From Oscillospiraceae bacterium (GTDB taxonomy: Bacteria; Bacillota; Clostridia; Oscillospirales; Oscillospiraceae): a stretch of DNA of 27,926 nt. The stretch covers positions 1 through 27,926 of the forward strand of contig JAEDIN010000014.1 of NCBI GenBank assembly GCA_016292445.1, written 5' to 3'. Both the position numbers and the translations under genes were made by a program. Shown here in pieces: positions 1-8,182 of the stretch (position 1 is its first letter; each line of letters begins with the position of its first letter). The notes beneath the pieces were generated by a model. It was not told the DNA's origin and ran no database searches. It was given only the letters and a program-made list of their open reading frames with translations.

Positions 1-16
1 CGAAAGGAGATAACAT

Positions 17-1021
17 ATGAGCTGTCCGAGAGAAAAAAGACAGGCCGCCGAACACGGCTTCATCGGCAAATACGGCGTGCTTTCGGAAAACTCCGAGGGT
101 CGGCTTGAGCCGGATCCCGAGTGCGATATACGCACCTGCTTTCAGCGCGATATTGACAGGATAACGCACTCTAAGGCGTTCCGCAGATTAAAGCACAAAA
201 CGCAGGTTTATCTCCAGCCCGAGGGCGACCATTACCGCACGAGGCTTACGCACACGCTCGAGGTGTCTCGGCTTGCACGCACCGTTGCAAGAGCACTCGA
301 ACTCAACGAGGATTTGACCGAGGCGATGGCACTGGGGCACGATTTGGGGCACACACCGTTTGGCCACGCCGGTGAAAGGGCGTTAAACCGCATCTACGAG
401 GGCGGCTTTAAGCACTACGAGCAGTCGCTGAGAGTTGTCGATGTGCTTGAAAGAGACGGCAGAGGACTTAACCTTTGTTATGAAACGCGCATGGGCATCC
501 TGCACCACACCCACGGCGACCCGAGCGATACGCTCGAGGCGACGACGGTGCGTTTTGCCGACCGCATTGCGTATATTAACCACGACCTTGACGACACCAT
601 TCGAGCCGGTATTCTGAGTGCCGACGAGGTGCCGGAGATAATCCGCGTCCGCTGCGGCGAGCGCAACAGCGAGAGGATAAATTCGATAATAACCGACCTT
701 ATCGAAAACAGTAAGGACGGCACTATCAAAATGTCCGACTATATGCAGGAGGCGGTGGACTTTTTCCACGGCTTCATGTATTCGGATGTCTACACAAACC
801 CCATCGCCAAGGGCGAGGAGAGCAAGGTCGACGGAATAATCGGCGGCATTTTCGATTACTACTGCAAGCACCCGGAAATGCTGCCGGCCGAGCTTCAGAT
901 AATAGCCGAGCGGGAGGGAGCGGACCGCGCCGCCTGCGATTTTGTCTCCGGCATGACCGACGGCTATGCGATGGAGAAATACAGCGAGCTGTTCATTCCT
1001 ATGTCGTGGACGGTAAAATGA
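17..1021 (+). CDS. dgt: Deoxyguanosinetriphosphate triphosphohydrolase-like protein (HD domain)
   Basis: A 334-residue protein of the dGTPase family, which hydrolyses dNTPs to the deoxynucleoside and triphosphate in the cytoplasm and so trims dNTP pools. The metal-binding HD site is visible: His79 in LTHTLEV, His108-Asp109 in GHDLGHTPFGH, and a late Asp near residue 182 in FADRIAYINHDLDD. The N-terminal block DIDRITHSKAFRRLKHKTQV is also typical of the family. The start is the ATG after an AAAGGAG ribosome binding site at 3-9 with a 7-nt spacer. It lies 32 bp before dnaG and is probably co-transcribed with dnaG and rpoD, a common arrangement in Clostridia. The operon promoter must lie before the window. 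Substrate preference among dNTPs cannot be read from sequence. Confidence 0.93.
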   Translation: MSCPREKRQAAEHGFIGKYGVLSENSEGRLEPDPECDIRTCFQRDIDRITHSKAFRRLKHKTQVYLQPEGDHYRTRLTHTLEVSRLARTVARALELNEDLTEAMALGHDLGHTPFGHAGERALNRIYEGGFKHYEQSLRVVDVLERDGRGLNLCYETRMGILHHTHGDPSDTLEATTVRFADRIAYINHDLDDTIRAGILSADEVPEIIRVRCGERNSERINSIITDLIENSKDGTIKMSDYMQEAVDFFHGFMYSDVYTNPIAKGEESKVDGIIGGIFDYYCKHPEMLPAELQIIAEREGADRAACDFVSGMTDGYAMEKYSELFIPMSWTVK

Positions 1022-1053
1022 TAAAAATCCACCGGAAAGGAGAGTGAGAGCAT

Positions 1054-2796
1054 ATGGCATTTCCGGAAGCGTTCCTGCAGGAGCTGGTTGAGAGAAACGA
1101 TATAGTCGATGTCGTGGGCAGCTATGTGCGGCTTACTAAGCGTTCCGGCAAAAATCAGTTCGGGCTCTGCCCGTTCCACAGCGAAAAGACACCGTCGTTT
1201 TCCGTTTCGCCGGACAGGCAGATCTATCACTGCTTCGGCTGCGGCAAGGGCGGCGGAGTAATTAACTTCATAATGGAGATAGAAAACCTTAGCTTCCCCG
1301 AGGCGGTGGAATTTCTCGCAAAGCGCGTGGGAATGACCGTACCCGAGGAGGAAAACAGCGCGGAGAGCAAAAAGCGGCGCAGAATGCTCGACCTGAACCG
1401 CGATGCGGCAAGGTTTTTCCACAGCTGCCTCAAGGGCCCCGAGGGCAGGGCAGCTATGGCCTATATGAACGGCAGGCAGATTTCGCCGCAGACCGCGACG
1501 CGCTTCGGCTTAGGCTGCGCGCCCGACACTTGGGACAGCCTTATCAAAGCGATGCGCGAGCTTGGATACAAGGACTATGAGCTATTTGACGCAGGTCTCG
1601 TGCGCAAGGGCAAAAACGGCGGTTTTTACGACACCTTCCGCAATCGTCTCATGTTCCCCGTCATCGATGTAAGGGGCGATGTTATCGGCTTTTCCGGCAG
1701 AATTCTCGGCGAGGGCGAACCAAAATACATGAACAGCCCCGAAACGCTCGTGTTCAACAAGAGCCGCAATCTTTTTGCACTGAATTTGGCTAAAAAGTCG
1801 AAGAACGGATACATAATACTTGCGGAGGGAAATATAGATGTGGTGATGATGCATCAGGCGGGCTTCGATTCCGCCGTTGCCTCGCTCGGCACATCGCTTA
1901 CCGCCGAGCAGGCAAGGCTCATTTCCAGATACACAAACGAGGTCGTAATCGCCTATGACAGCGACGGCGCGGGCAAAAAAGCTTCGCAGAGGGCGATAAC
2001 GCTTCTGGAAAAGCTCGATGTCAGGGTCAAGGTTCTGAGCATGACGGGAGCGAAGGACCCCGATGAGTTCATAAAGCGAAACGGCGCAGACGCCTTCCGC
2101 AATCTGCTGGAAAAATCCGAAAACCACATCGACTACCGACTCCAGACAATGACGGATAAATACGACCTGTCGATAGATGAGCAGAGAGTCGAATTCTTGA
2201 AGGAGGCATCGGAGGCTGTTGCAAGGCTGCCCGGCTCGGTTGAGCGGCAGGTGTATGCCATGCGTGTAGCGACTCTTGCAAATGTTCCTGCCGATGTTGT
2301 GGCGCAGGAGGTCGAGCGCAGGCATAAAAAAGCTCTGCGCAATGCGTACAGGCAGGACGCAAACAGGCTAAGCCATCCCGAAAAGCAGATCCAGCCCGGA
2401 CAAAAGGAATTTCACTACGAAAATCCGGAGTCTGCAACGGCGGAGGAGGGCATCGTAAGGCTGCTCTTCCTCGATCAGGGGCTTTTTAAGGGCAAGGAGC
2501 TGCCCGGGCCGGAGGAGTTTTCTTCATCGGCGCTGGCAGAAATATATTCGGTGCTTAAATTAAAGTTTGAAAACGGAGATATAATCAGTACCGCCACCAT
2601 GAGCGCGTCGCTGTCGCCGGAGCTTGCGTCGCTGCTTGCGGGCATACTGCAAAAGCCCGAGGCATTGCGCAACGGCGAAAGAGCACTTTCCGATTACATA
2701 GCAAGAATCAGACGGCAGCGTGAGCTTGCGGATACCTCCGCAGATTTAAGACAGCTTGCCGAGAGACTTAAAGAAACCAAAGGATATGAGGGGTAA
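1054..2796 (+). CDS. dnaG: DNA primase DnaG
   Basis: A 580-residue bacterial primase that makes RNA primers for the replication fork together with the replicative helicase. The N-terminal CHC2 zinc-binding domain is clear (Cys39, His42, Cys60, Cys63 around LCPFHSEKTPSFS and YHCFGCGKGG). A TOPRIM catalytic core follows, with Glu258 in LAEGNIDVV and the acidic motif YDSDGAGKKA at 301-310. A shorter helical C-terminal part (about 430-580) corresponds to the helicase-binding domain. The start ATG follows GGAAAGGAG at 1034-1042. The stop lies only 4 bp before the rpoD start, so the two are likely translationally coupled. EGNIDV replaces the usual EGYMDV, a conservative variation. Length is normal for Firmicutes. 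Confidence 0.97.
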   Translation: MAFPEAFLQELVERNDIVDVVGSYVRLTKRSGKNQFGLCPFHSEKTPSFSVSPDRQIYHCFGCGKGGGVINFIMEIENLSFPEAVEFLAKRVGMTVPEEENSAESKKRRRMLDLNRDAARFFHSCLKGPEGRAAMAYMNGRQISPQTATRFGLGCAPDTWDSLIKAMRELGYKDYELFDAGLVRKGKNGGFYDTFRNRLMFPVIDVRGDVIGFSGRILGEGEPKYMNSPETLVFNKSRNLFALNLAKKSKNGYIILAEGNIDVVMMHQAGFDSAVASLGTSLTAEQARLISRYTNEVVIAYDSDGAGKKASQRAITLLEKLDVRVKVLSMTGAKDPDEFIKRNGADAFRNLLEKSENHIDYRLQTMTDKYDLSIDEQRVEFLKEASEAVARLPGSVERQVYAMRVATLANVPADVVAQEVERRHKKALRNAYRQDANRLSHPEKQIQPGQKEFHYENPESATAEEGIVRLLFLDQGLFKGKELPGPEEFSSSALAEIYSVLKLKFENGDIISTATMSASLSPELASLLAGILQKPEALRNGERALSDYIARIRRQRELADTSADLRQLAERLKETKGYEG

Positions 2797-2800
2797 GACG

Positions 2801-4096
2801 ATGGAAAACAAGACGAAAGAAAATGAAATGATTACTGAAGCAGCAGAACTCGAAAAGGCGGCGGATATGCTGCTTGAGCAGGCGGAAACTGCCGAGGAAA
2901 AGCCTGCCCCCCAAAAGAGAACACGCAAAAGGGCAAAGACCGAGGAGGAAAAGCCTGCCGATGCGTCGGCTGAAAAAACCCCCGAGGAAAAGCTTAACGA
3001 GCTTTTGGAAAGAGGTAAGAAAAACGGTAAGCTCAGCACCAAGGAGCTTTCTTGTCTTGAGGAGCTCGGCGTCGATTCCGAGGTGATAAGCAAGTTCTAC
3101 GACACTCTGGAGGCAAACGGAGTCGATATAGACATTGCCGGTGAGGACGCAGTTCCCTCACTTGACGATATCGATGTCCCCGAACTTGCCGAGCTCGAGG
3201 AGATAGAGGAGGTCACCGAGGAGGAAATAGTCGAGACCGAGGCAGAGATAATCGCCGACTCCAACTATTCCACCGACGATCCGGTTCGTATGTACCTCAA
3301 GGAGATAGGCAAGGTGCCCCTGCTCACCGCGGATGAGGAAGTAGAGCTTGCCACCAAAATGAGCGAGGGGGACGAGGAGGCAAAGCGCCGCATGGCGGAA
3401 GCAAACCTCCGTCTGGTCGTGTCGATAGCAAAGCGCTATGTCGGCAGAGGCATGCTGTTCCTCGACCTTATTCAGGAGGGCAATCTCGGTCTTATAAAGG
3501 CTGTCGAAAAGTTTGACTACACCAAAGGATACAAGTTCTCGACCTATGCCACATGGTGGATCCGTCAGGCCATCACCCGCGCCATCGCCGATCAGGCGCG
3601 CACCATCCGCATTCCCGTGCACATGGTCGAAACCATAAATAAGGTCATCCGCGTTTCCCGTCAGCTTTTGCAGGAGCTGGGCCACGACCCCAGCGCGGAG
3701 GAGATCGCAAAGGAGATGGGTATGCCCGTCGAGAAGGTGCGCGATATTCTCAAGATAGCGCAGGAGCCCGTTTCACTCGAGACCCCCATCGGCGAGGAGG
3801 AGGATTCTCACCTCGGCGACTTCATCCCCGACGAGGACGCTTCCGAGCCCAGTGAGGCGGCGAGCTTCTCCCTGCTCAAGGAACAGCTCATGGAGGTGCT
3901 CGATACCCTCACTCCGCGTGAAAAAAAGGTGCTTGAGCTGCGCTTCGGCATCGTTGACGGCCGTACCCGCACCCTTGAGGAGGTCGGCAAGGAATTCAAT
4001 GTCACCCGTGAGCGTATCCGCCAGATAGAGGCGAAGGCACTGCGCAAGCTCCGCCACCCCTCAAGAAGTCGTAAACTCAAAGATTTCTTGAACTAA
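2801..4096 (+). CDS. rpoD: Primary RNA polymerase sigma factor (sigma-70/SigA)
   Basis: The housekeeping sigma factor, 431 residues from this start. Region 1.2 begins at DDPVRMYLKEIGKVPLLT. Region 2 contains NLRLVVSIAKRY and the -10 recognition helix YKFSTYATWWIRQAITRAI. Region 3 follows, and region 4 ends in the helix-turn-helix TLEEVGKEFNVTRERIRQIE and RKLKDFLN. The first ~140 residues are a Lys/Glu-rich, low-complexity acidic extension instead of a conserved region 1.1, as in many clostridial SigA proteins. The frame is open further upstream, but ATG 2801 has a GAGGGG ribosome binding site at 2788-2793 with a 7-nt spacer, overlapping the dnaG stop. ATG 2786 in the same frame lacks that spacing. 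It is the last gene of the dgt-dnaG-rpoD group. Confidence 0.97.
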   Translation: MENKTKENEMITEAAELEKAADMLLEQAETAEEKPAPQKRTRKRAKTEEEKPADASAEKTPEEKLNELLERGKKNGKLSTKELSCLEELGVDSEVISKFYDTLEANGVDIDIAGEDAVPSLDDIDVPELAELEEIEEVTEEEIVETEAEIIADSNYSTDDPVRMYLKEIGKVPLLTADEEVELATKMSEGDEEAKRRMAEANLRLVVSIAKRYVGRGMLFLDLIQEGNLGLIKAVEKFDYTKGYKFSTYATWWIRQAITRAIADQARTIRIPVHMVETINKVIRVSRQLLQELGHDPSAEEIAKEMGMPVEKVRDILKIAQEPVSLETPIGEEEDSHLGDFIPDEDASEPSEAASFSLLKEQLMEVLDTLTPREKKVLELRFGIVDGRTRTLEEVGKEFNVTRERIRQIEAKALRKLRHPSRSRKLKDFLN

Positions 4097-4106
4097 CAGC
4101 TAATGC

Positions 4107-4140
4107 AGTTAAGACCTGTCCAATTGGGCAGGTCTTAACT
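4107..4140 (+). terminator. Long hairpin after rpoD, probable terminator
   Basis: A 15-bp stem (4107-4121 with 4126-4140, one G-U pair) around an AATT loop starts 10 nt after the rpoD stop. It is stable enough for a terminator and well placed, but the sequence after it (TGAGACTGTC) lacks a U-tract. It could instead be a 3'-end stabilising or processing hairpin, with real termination at 4325-4358. Confidence 0.55.
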
Positions 4141-4324
4141 TGAGACTGTCAAAGAAGCTGCTTAAAGCTAAGGCATGAAGTAAAAAGCAATGTATCAGCA
4201 GGGGAGCCCGAGGGGTAACGAAGTGTCGGTGCGGAAGTGAATGACATGCCGGGGGCATGTCAGAGCCGCACCGTGACCGAGCCGCAGCGAGAAAGGTCCC
4301 GCTCGAATCGGAAAAACAGCCATC
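4141..4324. other. Structured intergenic block of unknown nature
   Basis: About 180 nt with no credible gene on either strand. It holds a 9-bp perfect hairpin (4242-4250 with 4254-4262, GGG loop). An outer 7-bp stem GGTGCGG/CCGCACC (4228-4234 with 4266-4272) encloses it. Further G+C-rich self-complementary words follow up to about 4310. The composition is more GC-rich than other spacers in the window. It could be a small RNA ending at the 4325-4358 terminator, the rpoD 3' UTR, or a dispersed repeat relic. No promoter before it is convincing. Confidence 0.45.
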
Positions 4325-4358
4325 AAAAACGGAAGCTTTGAAATAAGCTTCCGTTTTT
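4325..4358. terminator. Bidirectional Rho-independent terminator
   Basis: A perfect 14-bp stem (4325-4338 with 4345-4358), loop TGAAAT, with A-tract and T-tract flanks that give a U-run on either strand. It lies just beyond the hydrogenase stop on the minus strand and downstream of rpoD on the plus strand, so it can serve the convergent units. Confidence 0.9.
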
Positions 4359-4368
4359 GTGATTAATA

Positions 4369-5901
4369 TCATTCTTTTTCCTCGATGAGGGGGAGATAAT
4401 CCTTGTACTCGGTCTCGTATGCGCAGGAGTATTTTGCCTTGTCGGCAAACTCCGCAACATTTTTGTGCGACTTGCCGATTTCACGAAGTGTGCCCGCACC
4501 TGCTATACATCCGCCGGGACACGCCATGCCCTCAAGCAGATATCCGTCATATTTGCCGGCTTTTGCCATAAGCAGGAGCTTGCGGCACTCCTCGAGACCC
4601 GTGGCCTTTGCGACCTTGACCTCGCGGTCGGGGTTCATGGACTTTATCGCGTTGACGACTGCCTGTGCAACGCCGCCGGATACGGCGAACAATCTCGCGT
4701 CCTTGCCCGACTGCTCAAGCGGCTCTGCCTCGGACATGGGAATGCATTCCTTATCGACGCCCTTTGCCGCGCACATTCCGAGTACCTCTTCAAAGGTCAG
4801 CACGAAGTCAACATCGCTGCGTACCGTTCTGCGGCTTGCTTCGAGCTTCTTTGCATCGCACGGCCCTACGAAAACGACCTTGCAGCCGGGATGCTGCTTC
4901 TTTACAAAGCGTGCGGTGAGCACCATGGGTGTCATCGCAACGGAGATGTTCTCCGCCATTTCGGGAAACAGCTTCTTGACCATGTCGCTCCAGCTCGGGC
5001 AGCAGGAGGTGACCATGAAGGAATGCTTTGCCGGCACTTCCTCAAGGAAGTCGGCGGCCTCCTCTATGACGCACAGGTCTGCGCCGATTGCAGCCTCGTA
5101 AACATCGGCAAAGCCGAGCCGCTTGAAGATGGCCTTCATCTTTTCGGGAATCGCATCCGGTCCGAACTGACCGACGAATGCCGGTGCGAGAACGACATAA
5201 ACGGGAGCCTCGCTTTTTATCGCCATGATGGTCTGGAAGATCTGGCTCTTGTCGGCGATTGCACCGAAGGGGCAGTTTACAAGGCACTGACCGCAGGAGG
5301 TGCATTTTGTGTAATCTATCTGCGCACGGCCGTGGTCATCCGAGCCGATGCACTTCATGCCGCAGGCATTACGGCAGGGGCGCTGCTGGTGGATTATTGC
5401 GTGGAAGGAGCAGGTGTGGATGCACTTGCCGCACTTGATGCACTTTTCGGGATCTATCTTTGCGTGGCCGTTTACCTTGCTGATAGCACCCTTGGGGCAT
5501 ATCTCCATGCAGGGGTGCTCGAGACAGCCCTGACAGCCGTCGGTCACACGCACAAGATCCTCGGGACAGCGGTTGCAGGCAAATTTAATGACATTGATAA
5601 GAGGCGGCTCATAGTATTTCTCGGCAATTACCGACTCCTCAACGCCGTCGGAAATGTTGTTGTACTCGCCGAGCTTTCTCATGGGCAGACCCATGGCAAG
5701 ACGAAGTCTCTCGCCGACAACGGCGCGTTCAAGGAAAAGACTGTTTCTGTACGCACCGCTATCATCCGGATCGCCGGGGCATATTTTATAAGGCAGCTCC
5801 TCAAGAGCCCTTGCGTAATCGCCGCCTTCATAAGCAAGTCGGGCTATCTCGGTGAAAACCTCGTGCCTGATCCTTGTTTTACCTGTTTGCATTCCTCTCA
5901 T
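4369..5901 (-). CDS. [FeFe]-hydrogenase, monomeric, with ferredoxin-like domain
   Basis: An iron-only hydrogenase that reversibly reduces protons to H2 in the cytoplasm, probably as an electron sink for reduced ferredoxin. Numbered from the longest frame (Met at 5958), the three H-cluster motifs are TSCCPSW (317-323), VGPCDAKK (364-371) and GMACPGGCIAG (477-487). Four cysteine clusters between 128 and 229 supply [4Fe-4S] sites. The second Cys of the PCPS-type L1 motif pair and its neighbour Cys319 are both present, so the proton-relay Cys is retained. The L2 motif has Gly where classical group A enzymes have Met, which recalls group B; that subgroup is inferred from memory. I use the ATG at 5901 (residue 20, 510 aa product): AGGAGG lies 11 nt upstream, while the longer frame begins inside the promoter. 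It is flanked by terminators on both sides, so it is monocistronic. No maturase gene is in the window. Confidence 0.92.
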   Translation of the reverse strand: MRGMQTGKTRIRHEVFTEIARLAYEGGDYARALEELPYKICPGDPDDSGAYRNSLFLERAVVGERLRLAMGLPMRKLGEYNNISDGVEESVIAEKYYEPPLINVIKFACNRCPEDLVRVTDGCQGCLEHPCMEICPKGAISKVNGHAKIDPEKCIKCGKCIHTCSFHAIIHQQRPCRNACGMKCIGSDDHGRAQIDYTKCTSCGQCLVNCPFGAIADKSQIFQTIMAIKSEAPVYVVLAPAFVGQFGPDAIPEKMKAIFKRLGFADVYEAAIGADLCVIEEAADFLEEVPAKHSFMVTSCCPSWSDMVKKLFPEMAENISVAMTPMVLTARFVKKQHPGCKVVFVGPCDAKKLEASRRTVRSDVDFVLTFEEVLGMCAAKGVDKECIPMSEAEPLEQSGKDARLFAVSGGVAQAVVNAIKSMNPDREVKVAKATGLEECRKLLLMAKAGKYDGYLLEGMACPGGCIAGAGTLREIGKSHKNVAEFADKAKYSCAYETEYKDYLPLIEEKE

Positions 5902-5912
5902 GACAGATATTG

Positions 5913-5918
5913 CCTCCT
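5913..5918 (-). promoter_or_regulatory. Ribosome binding site that fixes the hydrogenase start
   Basis: A perfect AGGAGG on the minus strand, 11 nt before the ATG at 5901. No comparable site precedes the upstream ATG at 5958. Confidence 0.8.
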
Positions 5919-5949
5919 GTATATACAACTCTCTAAACAAGTCAACAAC

Positions 5950-5977
5950 ATTATACATAAGCAGGTGCTTTTGTCAA
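5950..5977 (-). promoter_or_regulatory. Sigma-A promoter of the hydrogenase gene
   Basis: On the minus strand a consensus TTGACA (5972-5977) and a consensus TATAAT (5950-5955) are separated by 16 bp. Transcription should begin near 5943, giving a leader of roughly 40 nt before the ATG at 5901. The -10 box overlaps the first codons of the longest open frame, which excludes that upstream start for this transcript. Confidence 0.87.
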
Positions 5978-6013
5978 CGCAAATGATATGGATACTTCTG
6001 AAAAAACTGATGA

Positions 6014-6049
6014 AAAAAGCACGCAAAACAGCCGTTTTGCGTGCTTTTT
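6014..6049. terminator. Rho-independent terminator, bidirectional shape
   Basis: A perfect 16-bp stem (6014-6029 with 6034-6049), loop AGCC, flanked by A and T tracts. On the minus strand it follows the membrane-protein stop at 6079 by about 30 nt and separates that gene from the hydrogenase promoter. Confidence 0.9.
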
Positions 6050-6078
6050 GGTGCATTTTTCATATTATACTACTATTT

Positions 6079-7029
6079 TTAATCGAGGTATTTCCTGCAT
6101 TCTTCAAGGAGCTCACTGATATCCTTTTCGGCATCTTTATGCTTGCGCTCGGGAGCCTGTATTGTAGGCTCGGGTTTAGTCTCATCGGCACCGGGCTGAA
6201 TCACCTTTGCCGTTTCGCCGTCGGGCTTTTCGGACGAGACATTATCCTCATTGACCGAGGGCTTCTTCATGTTGCTTATTATCATCCAGCTTTCGGCGAC
6301 GAGCATGCCTGCAATGCCGAGGTAGATAAGCTGCATTCCGAAATAGCGCGTGTCGGCAAGGGTGGTGAAGCACAGAAATGCGGCGAGCATGGAGCTGTAC
6401 AACGCCTTGTAGGGCTCGGGCCTCTCAAAGGCAAAGCCGGAGGTGTAGAAAAAGGCGAGTATGCAGGCGCAGACGGTGATAATTTCAATTGCAAAGGCCC
6501 AGATAGTCGGGTTTGAGGAGTTGACCTTATAGCAGGCTATGAGCCAAATGCAGAACATGACGACGGGAATGGTCATGAATACGCAGATTATGGGAGGCGC
6601 ATAGCGCTTGCGGCGGCTGTTGCAGATGGTGGGGAAGCTAAGGCCGCACAATACGGCGAGCAGGGCGATTACTCTGTAAACCGTCGAGTAGCTGTCATCG
6701 GCGACGGCAAACATTGTGATAATGCCGCCGATAACGGTCACACCCGCGATAATGAAATAGGCGATGGGGTAGAGGATGCTCGTGCCGGTAAACACGGTAA
6801 AGATGTCCTTGGGGGCTTCAAACTGCTGAGCCTTGAGCTTTCTGACAAGAAAATAAAACAGCAGTGCCGCGCCGAGGATAACCAGCGGAACGAGTATATT
6901 AAGGACGCTCGACTGAATAAGTCCGGTCTCCGCGTCAAAAGCCGACTGATTTTGCAGCCAGCGGAAAAAAGTGCCGAACGCGCCGGCGGCGCAGACATAG
7001 CACGAATTAATCAAAGCTTTTTTTCGCAT
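6079..7029 (-). CDS. Unrecognised multi-pass membrane protein
   Basis: I do not recognise a family for this 316-residue protein. It has about eight hydrophobic segments, near residues 7-25, 41-62, 85-107, 118-133, 145-167, 174-198, 209-225 and 229-251. A charged, Pro/Glu/Lys-rich tail (252-316) follows and ends in a short amphipathic helix, DISELLEECRKYLD. The loop SRRKRYAPP near 139-146 is strongly basic and probably cytoplasmic by the positive-inside rule, which would place the tail in the cytoplasm too. There is no catalytic motif or ATP-binding site. The ribosome binding site is weak (GGATTGG region). The gene has its own promoter and terminator, so it appears to be a single-gene unit divergent from spoIID. 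Confidence 0.8.
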   Translation of the reverse strand: MRKKALINSCYVCAAGAFGTFFRWLQNQSAFDAETGLIQSSVLNILVPLVILGAALLFYFLVRKLKAQQFEAPKDIFTVFTGTSILYPIAYFIIAGVTVIGGIITMFAVADDSYSTVYRVIALLAVLCGLSFPTICNSRRKRYAPPIICVFMTIPVVMFCIWLIACYKVNSSNPTIWAFAIEIITVCACILAFFYTSGFAFERPEPYKALYSSMLAAFLCFTTLADTRYFGMQLIYLGIAGMLVAESWMIISNMKKPSVNEDNVSSEKPDGETAKVIQPGADETKPEPTIQAPERKHKDAEKDISELLEECRKYLD

Positions 7030-7066
7030 ATTACCAATCCAATCAGAATAGTTTTAAACGATACTG

Positions 7067-7095
7067 ATTTTATACTTGTTTGGCTCAACAGTCAA
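7067..7095 (-). promoter_or_regulatory. Probable sigma-A promoter of the membrane-protein gene
   Basis: On the minus strand TTGACT (7090-7095) and TAAAAT (7067-7072) are spaced by 17 bp, about 40 nt before the ATG at 7029. The same ~90-bp gap must also hold the divergent spoIID promoter, for which I see no sigma-A match; AT-rich boxes near 7047-7076 loosely recall a sporulation-sigma promoter. Confidence 0.65.
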
Positions 7096-7121
7096 CCGAA
7101 AAAGATGTGAAAGGATCGCTT

Positions 7122-8084
7122 ATGATGAAAAGAATGCTGCTGTCGTCGATCATTCTTACCGCCCTCACGCTGGCGGCGGTGATCTTTAGCTGCCGCGCAC
7201 CCGTGAAGCCGCAGACCGAAACTCCGCCTCCGGCGGCTGCGGAAAAGCTCGACGCAGACGAAAAAAGGAGCATCACCGTTTTATGCGGAGACGAGCCTGT
7301 TAAAATGACGGTGCGGCACTATCTTGTCGGCGTTGTCGCATCAGAAATGCCCGCTTCCTTCGAGCCGGAGGCACTCAAGGCTCAGGCGGTTGCCGCGCGC
7401 AGCTATCTGCAGCGGTTTTTGGCATCGCCCAAGCATGAAAACGCCGATATATGCTCATCATCCGATTGCTGTCAGGCATATTCGAGCGAAAAGAAACTCA
7501 AGGAAAAGTGGGGCAAGGATTACGATACATACATAAATAAGGTAAAAGACGCGGTTTCCGCAACCGACGGTGAGTATCTGAGCTACGAGGGTAAGGCAGC
7601 CCTTACCGCCTTCCACTCGTCCTCTGCCGGAGTGACGGAGGAAAGCGGCGCAATCTGGAACTCGCTGCCTTATCTTGTGTCCGTCAAATCGCCCGAGACC
7701 GCCGACAGCGTGCCGAACTATGTGAGCCGTCTCACGCTTGCAGATATCGATTTTCGCGACACGATACTGTACCTCAAACCCGAGGCGGACATGACGGGCG
7801 ATGCGGATAAATGGGTGAGCGATATTAAGCGCAACGGCTCGGGCAGAGTGCAGACCGCAACAATAGGTAAGGTAAAATTTACGGGAGCAGAGCTGCGCAA
7901 GCTGTTTTCGCTGCGCTCGACCGCGTTTAAGCTCGAACACTCCGACGGACAATTTACCTTTACCGTCACCGGCTACGGGCACGGCGTGGGCATGAGCCAG
8001 TACGGCGCAAACATCATGGCGAAAAACGGCTCGGACTACAAGGAGATACTCGCGCACTATTACCCCGGCACGACGCTTTCATAG
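7122..8084 (+). CDS. spoIID: Stage II sporulation protein D (SpoIID/LytB domain)
   Basis: A lytic transglycosylase-type protein. In known spore formers SpoIID cuts glycan strands so that the mother-cell membrane can engulf the forespore, working with SpoIIP and SpoIIM. The 320-residue product has an N-terminal hydrophobic segment ending in IFSC (Cys24, a possible lipobox), then the SpoIID domain. Visible family motifs are YLVGVVASEMPASFEPEALK with the expected catalytic Glu, AQAVAARSYL, the CCQAY segment, FHSSSAGVTEESGAIW, and the C-terminal GYGHGVGMSQYGA. Start ATG 7122 (or 7125) follows GAAAGGA at 7109-7115; the open frame reaches further upstream without a ribosome binding site. No other engulfment gene is adjacent, so it may be a SpoIID paralogue outside a sporulation cluster. 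Confidence 0.92.
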   Translation: MMKRMLLSSIILTALTLAAVIFSCRAPVKPQTETPPPAAAEKLDADEKRSITVLCGDEPVKMTVRHYLVGVVASEMPASFEPEALKAQAVAARSYLQRFLASPKHENADICSSSDCCQAYSSEKKLKEKWGKDYDTYINKVKDAVSATDGEYLSYEGKAALTAFHSSSAGVTEESGAIWNSLPYLVSVKSPETADSVPNYVSRLTLADIDFRDTILYLKPEADMTGDADKWVSDIKRNGSGRVQTATIGKVKFTGAELRKLFSLRSTAFKLEHSDGQFTFTVTGYGHGVGMSQYGANIMAKNGSDYKEILAHYYPGTTLS

Positions 8085-8153
8085 GTAAGGGAAACCGATC
8101 ACACCGCATTTCACCGGATTTTTCGGCTCCCCTTCGCTTAAATAATTTTTTTC

Positions 8154-8182
8154 TTGACAAACAGCTCCTTTTGTATTATTCT
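8154..8182 (+). promoter_or_regulatory. Sigma-A promoter of the regulator/ABC operon
   Basis: A consensus TTGACA (8154-8159), 17-bp spacer and TATTCT (8177-8182). The predicted start near 8189 falls at the centre of the large inverted repeat. The promoter is therefore largely covered by the operator candidate. Confidence 0.8.

Noticed and set aside
4465..6516. A 683-codon plus-strand frame antisense to the hydrogenase
   Set aside because: It crosses the hydrogenase promoter and the terminator at 6014-6049 and has no recognisable domains; the minus-strand gene has complete H-cluster motifs.
8085..8153. A terminator after spoIID
   Set aside because: Only a weak, interrupted stem is visible and it is not followed directly by a T-tract.
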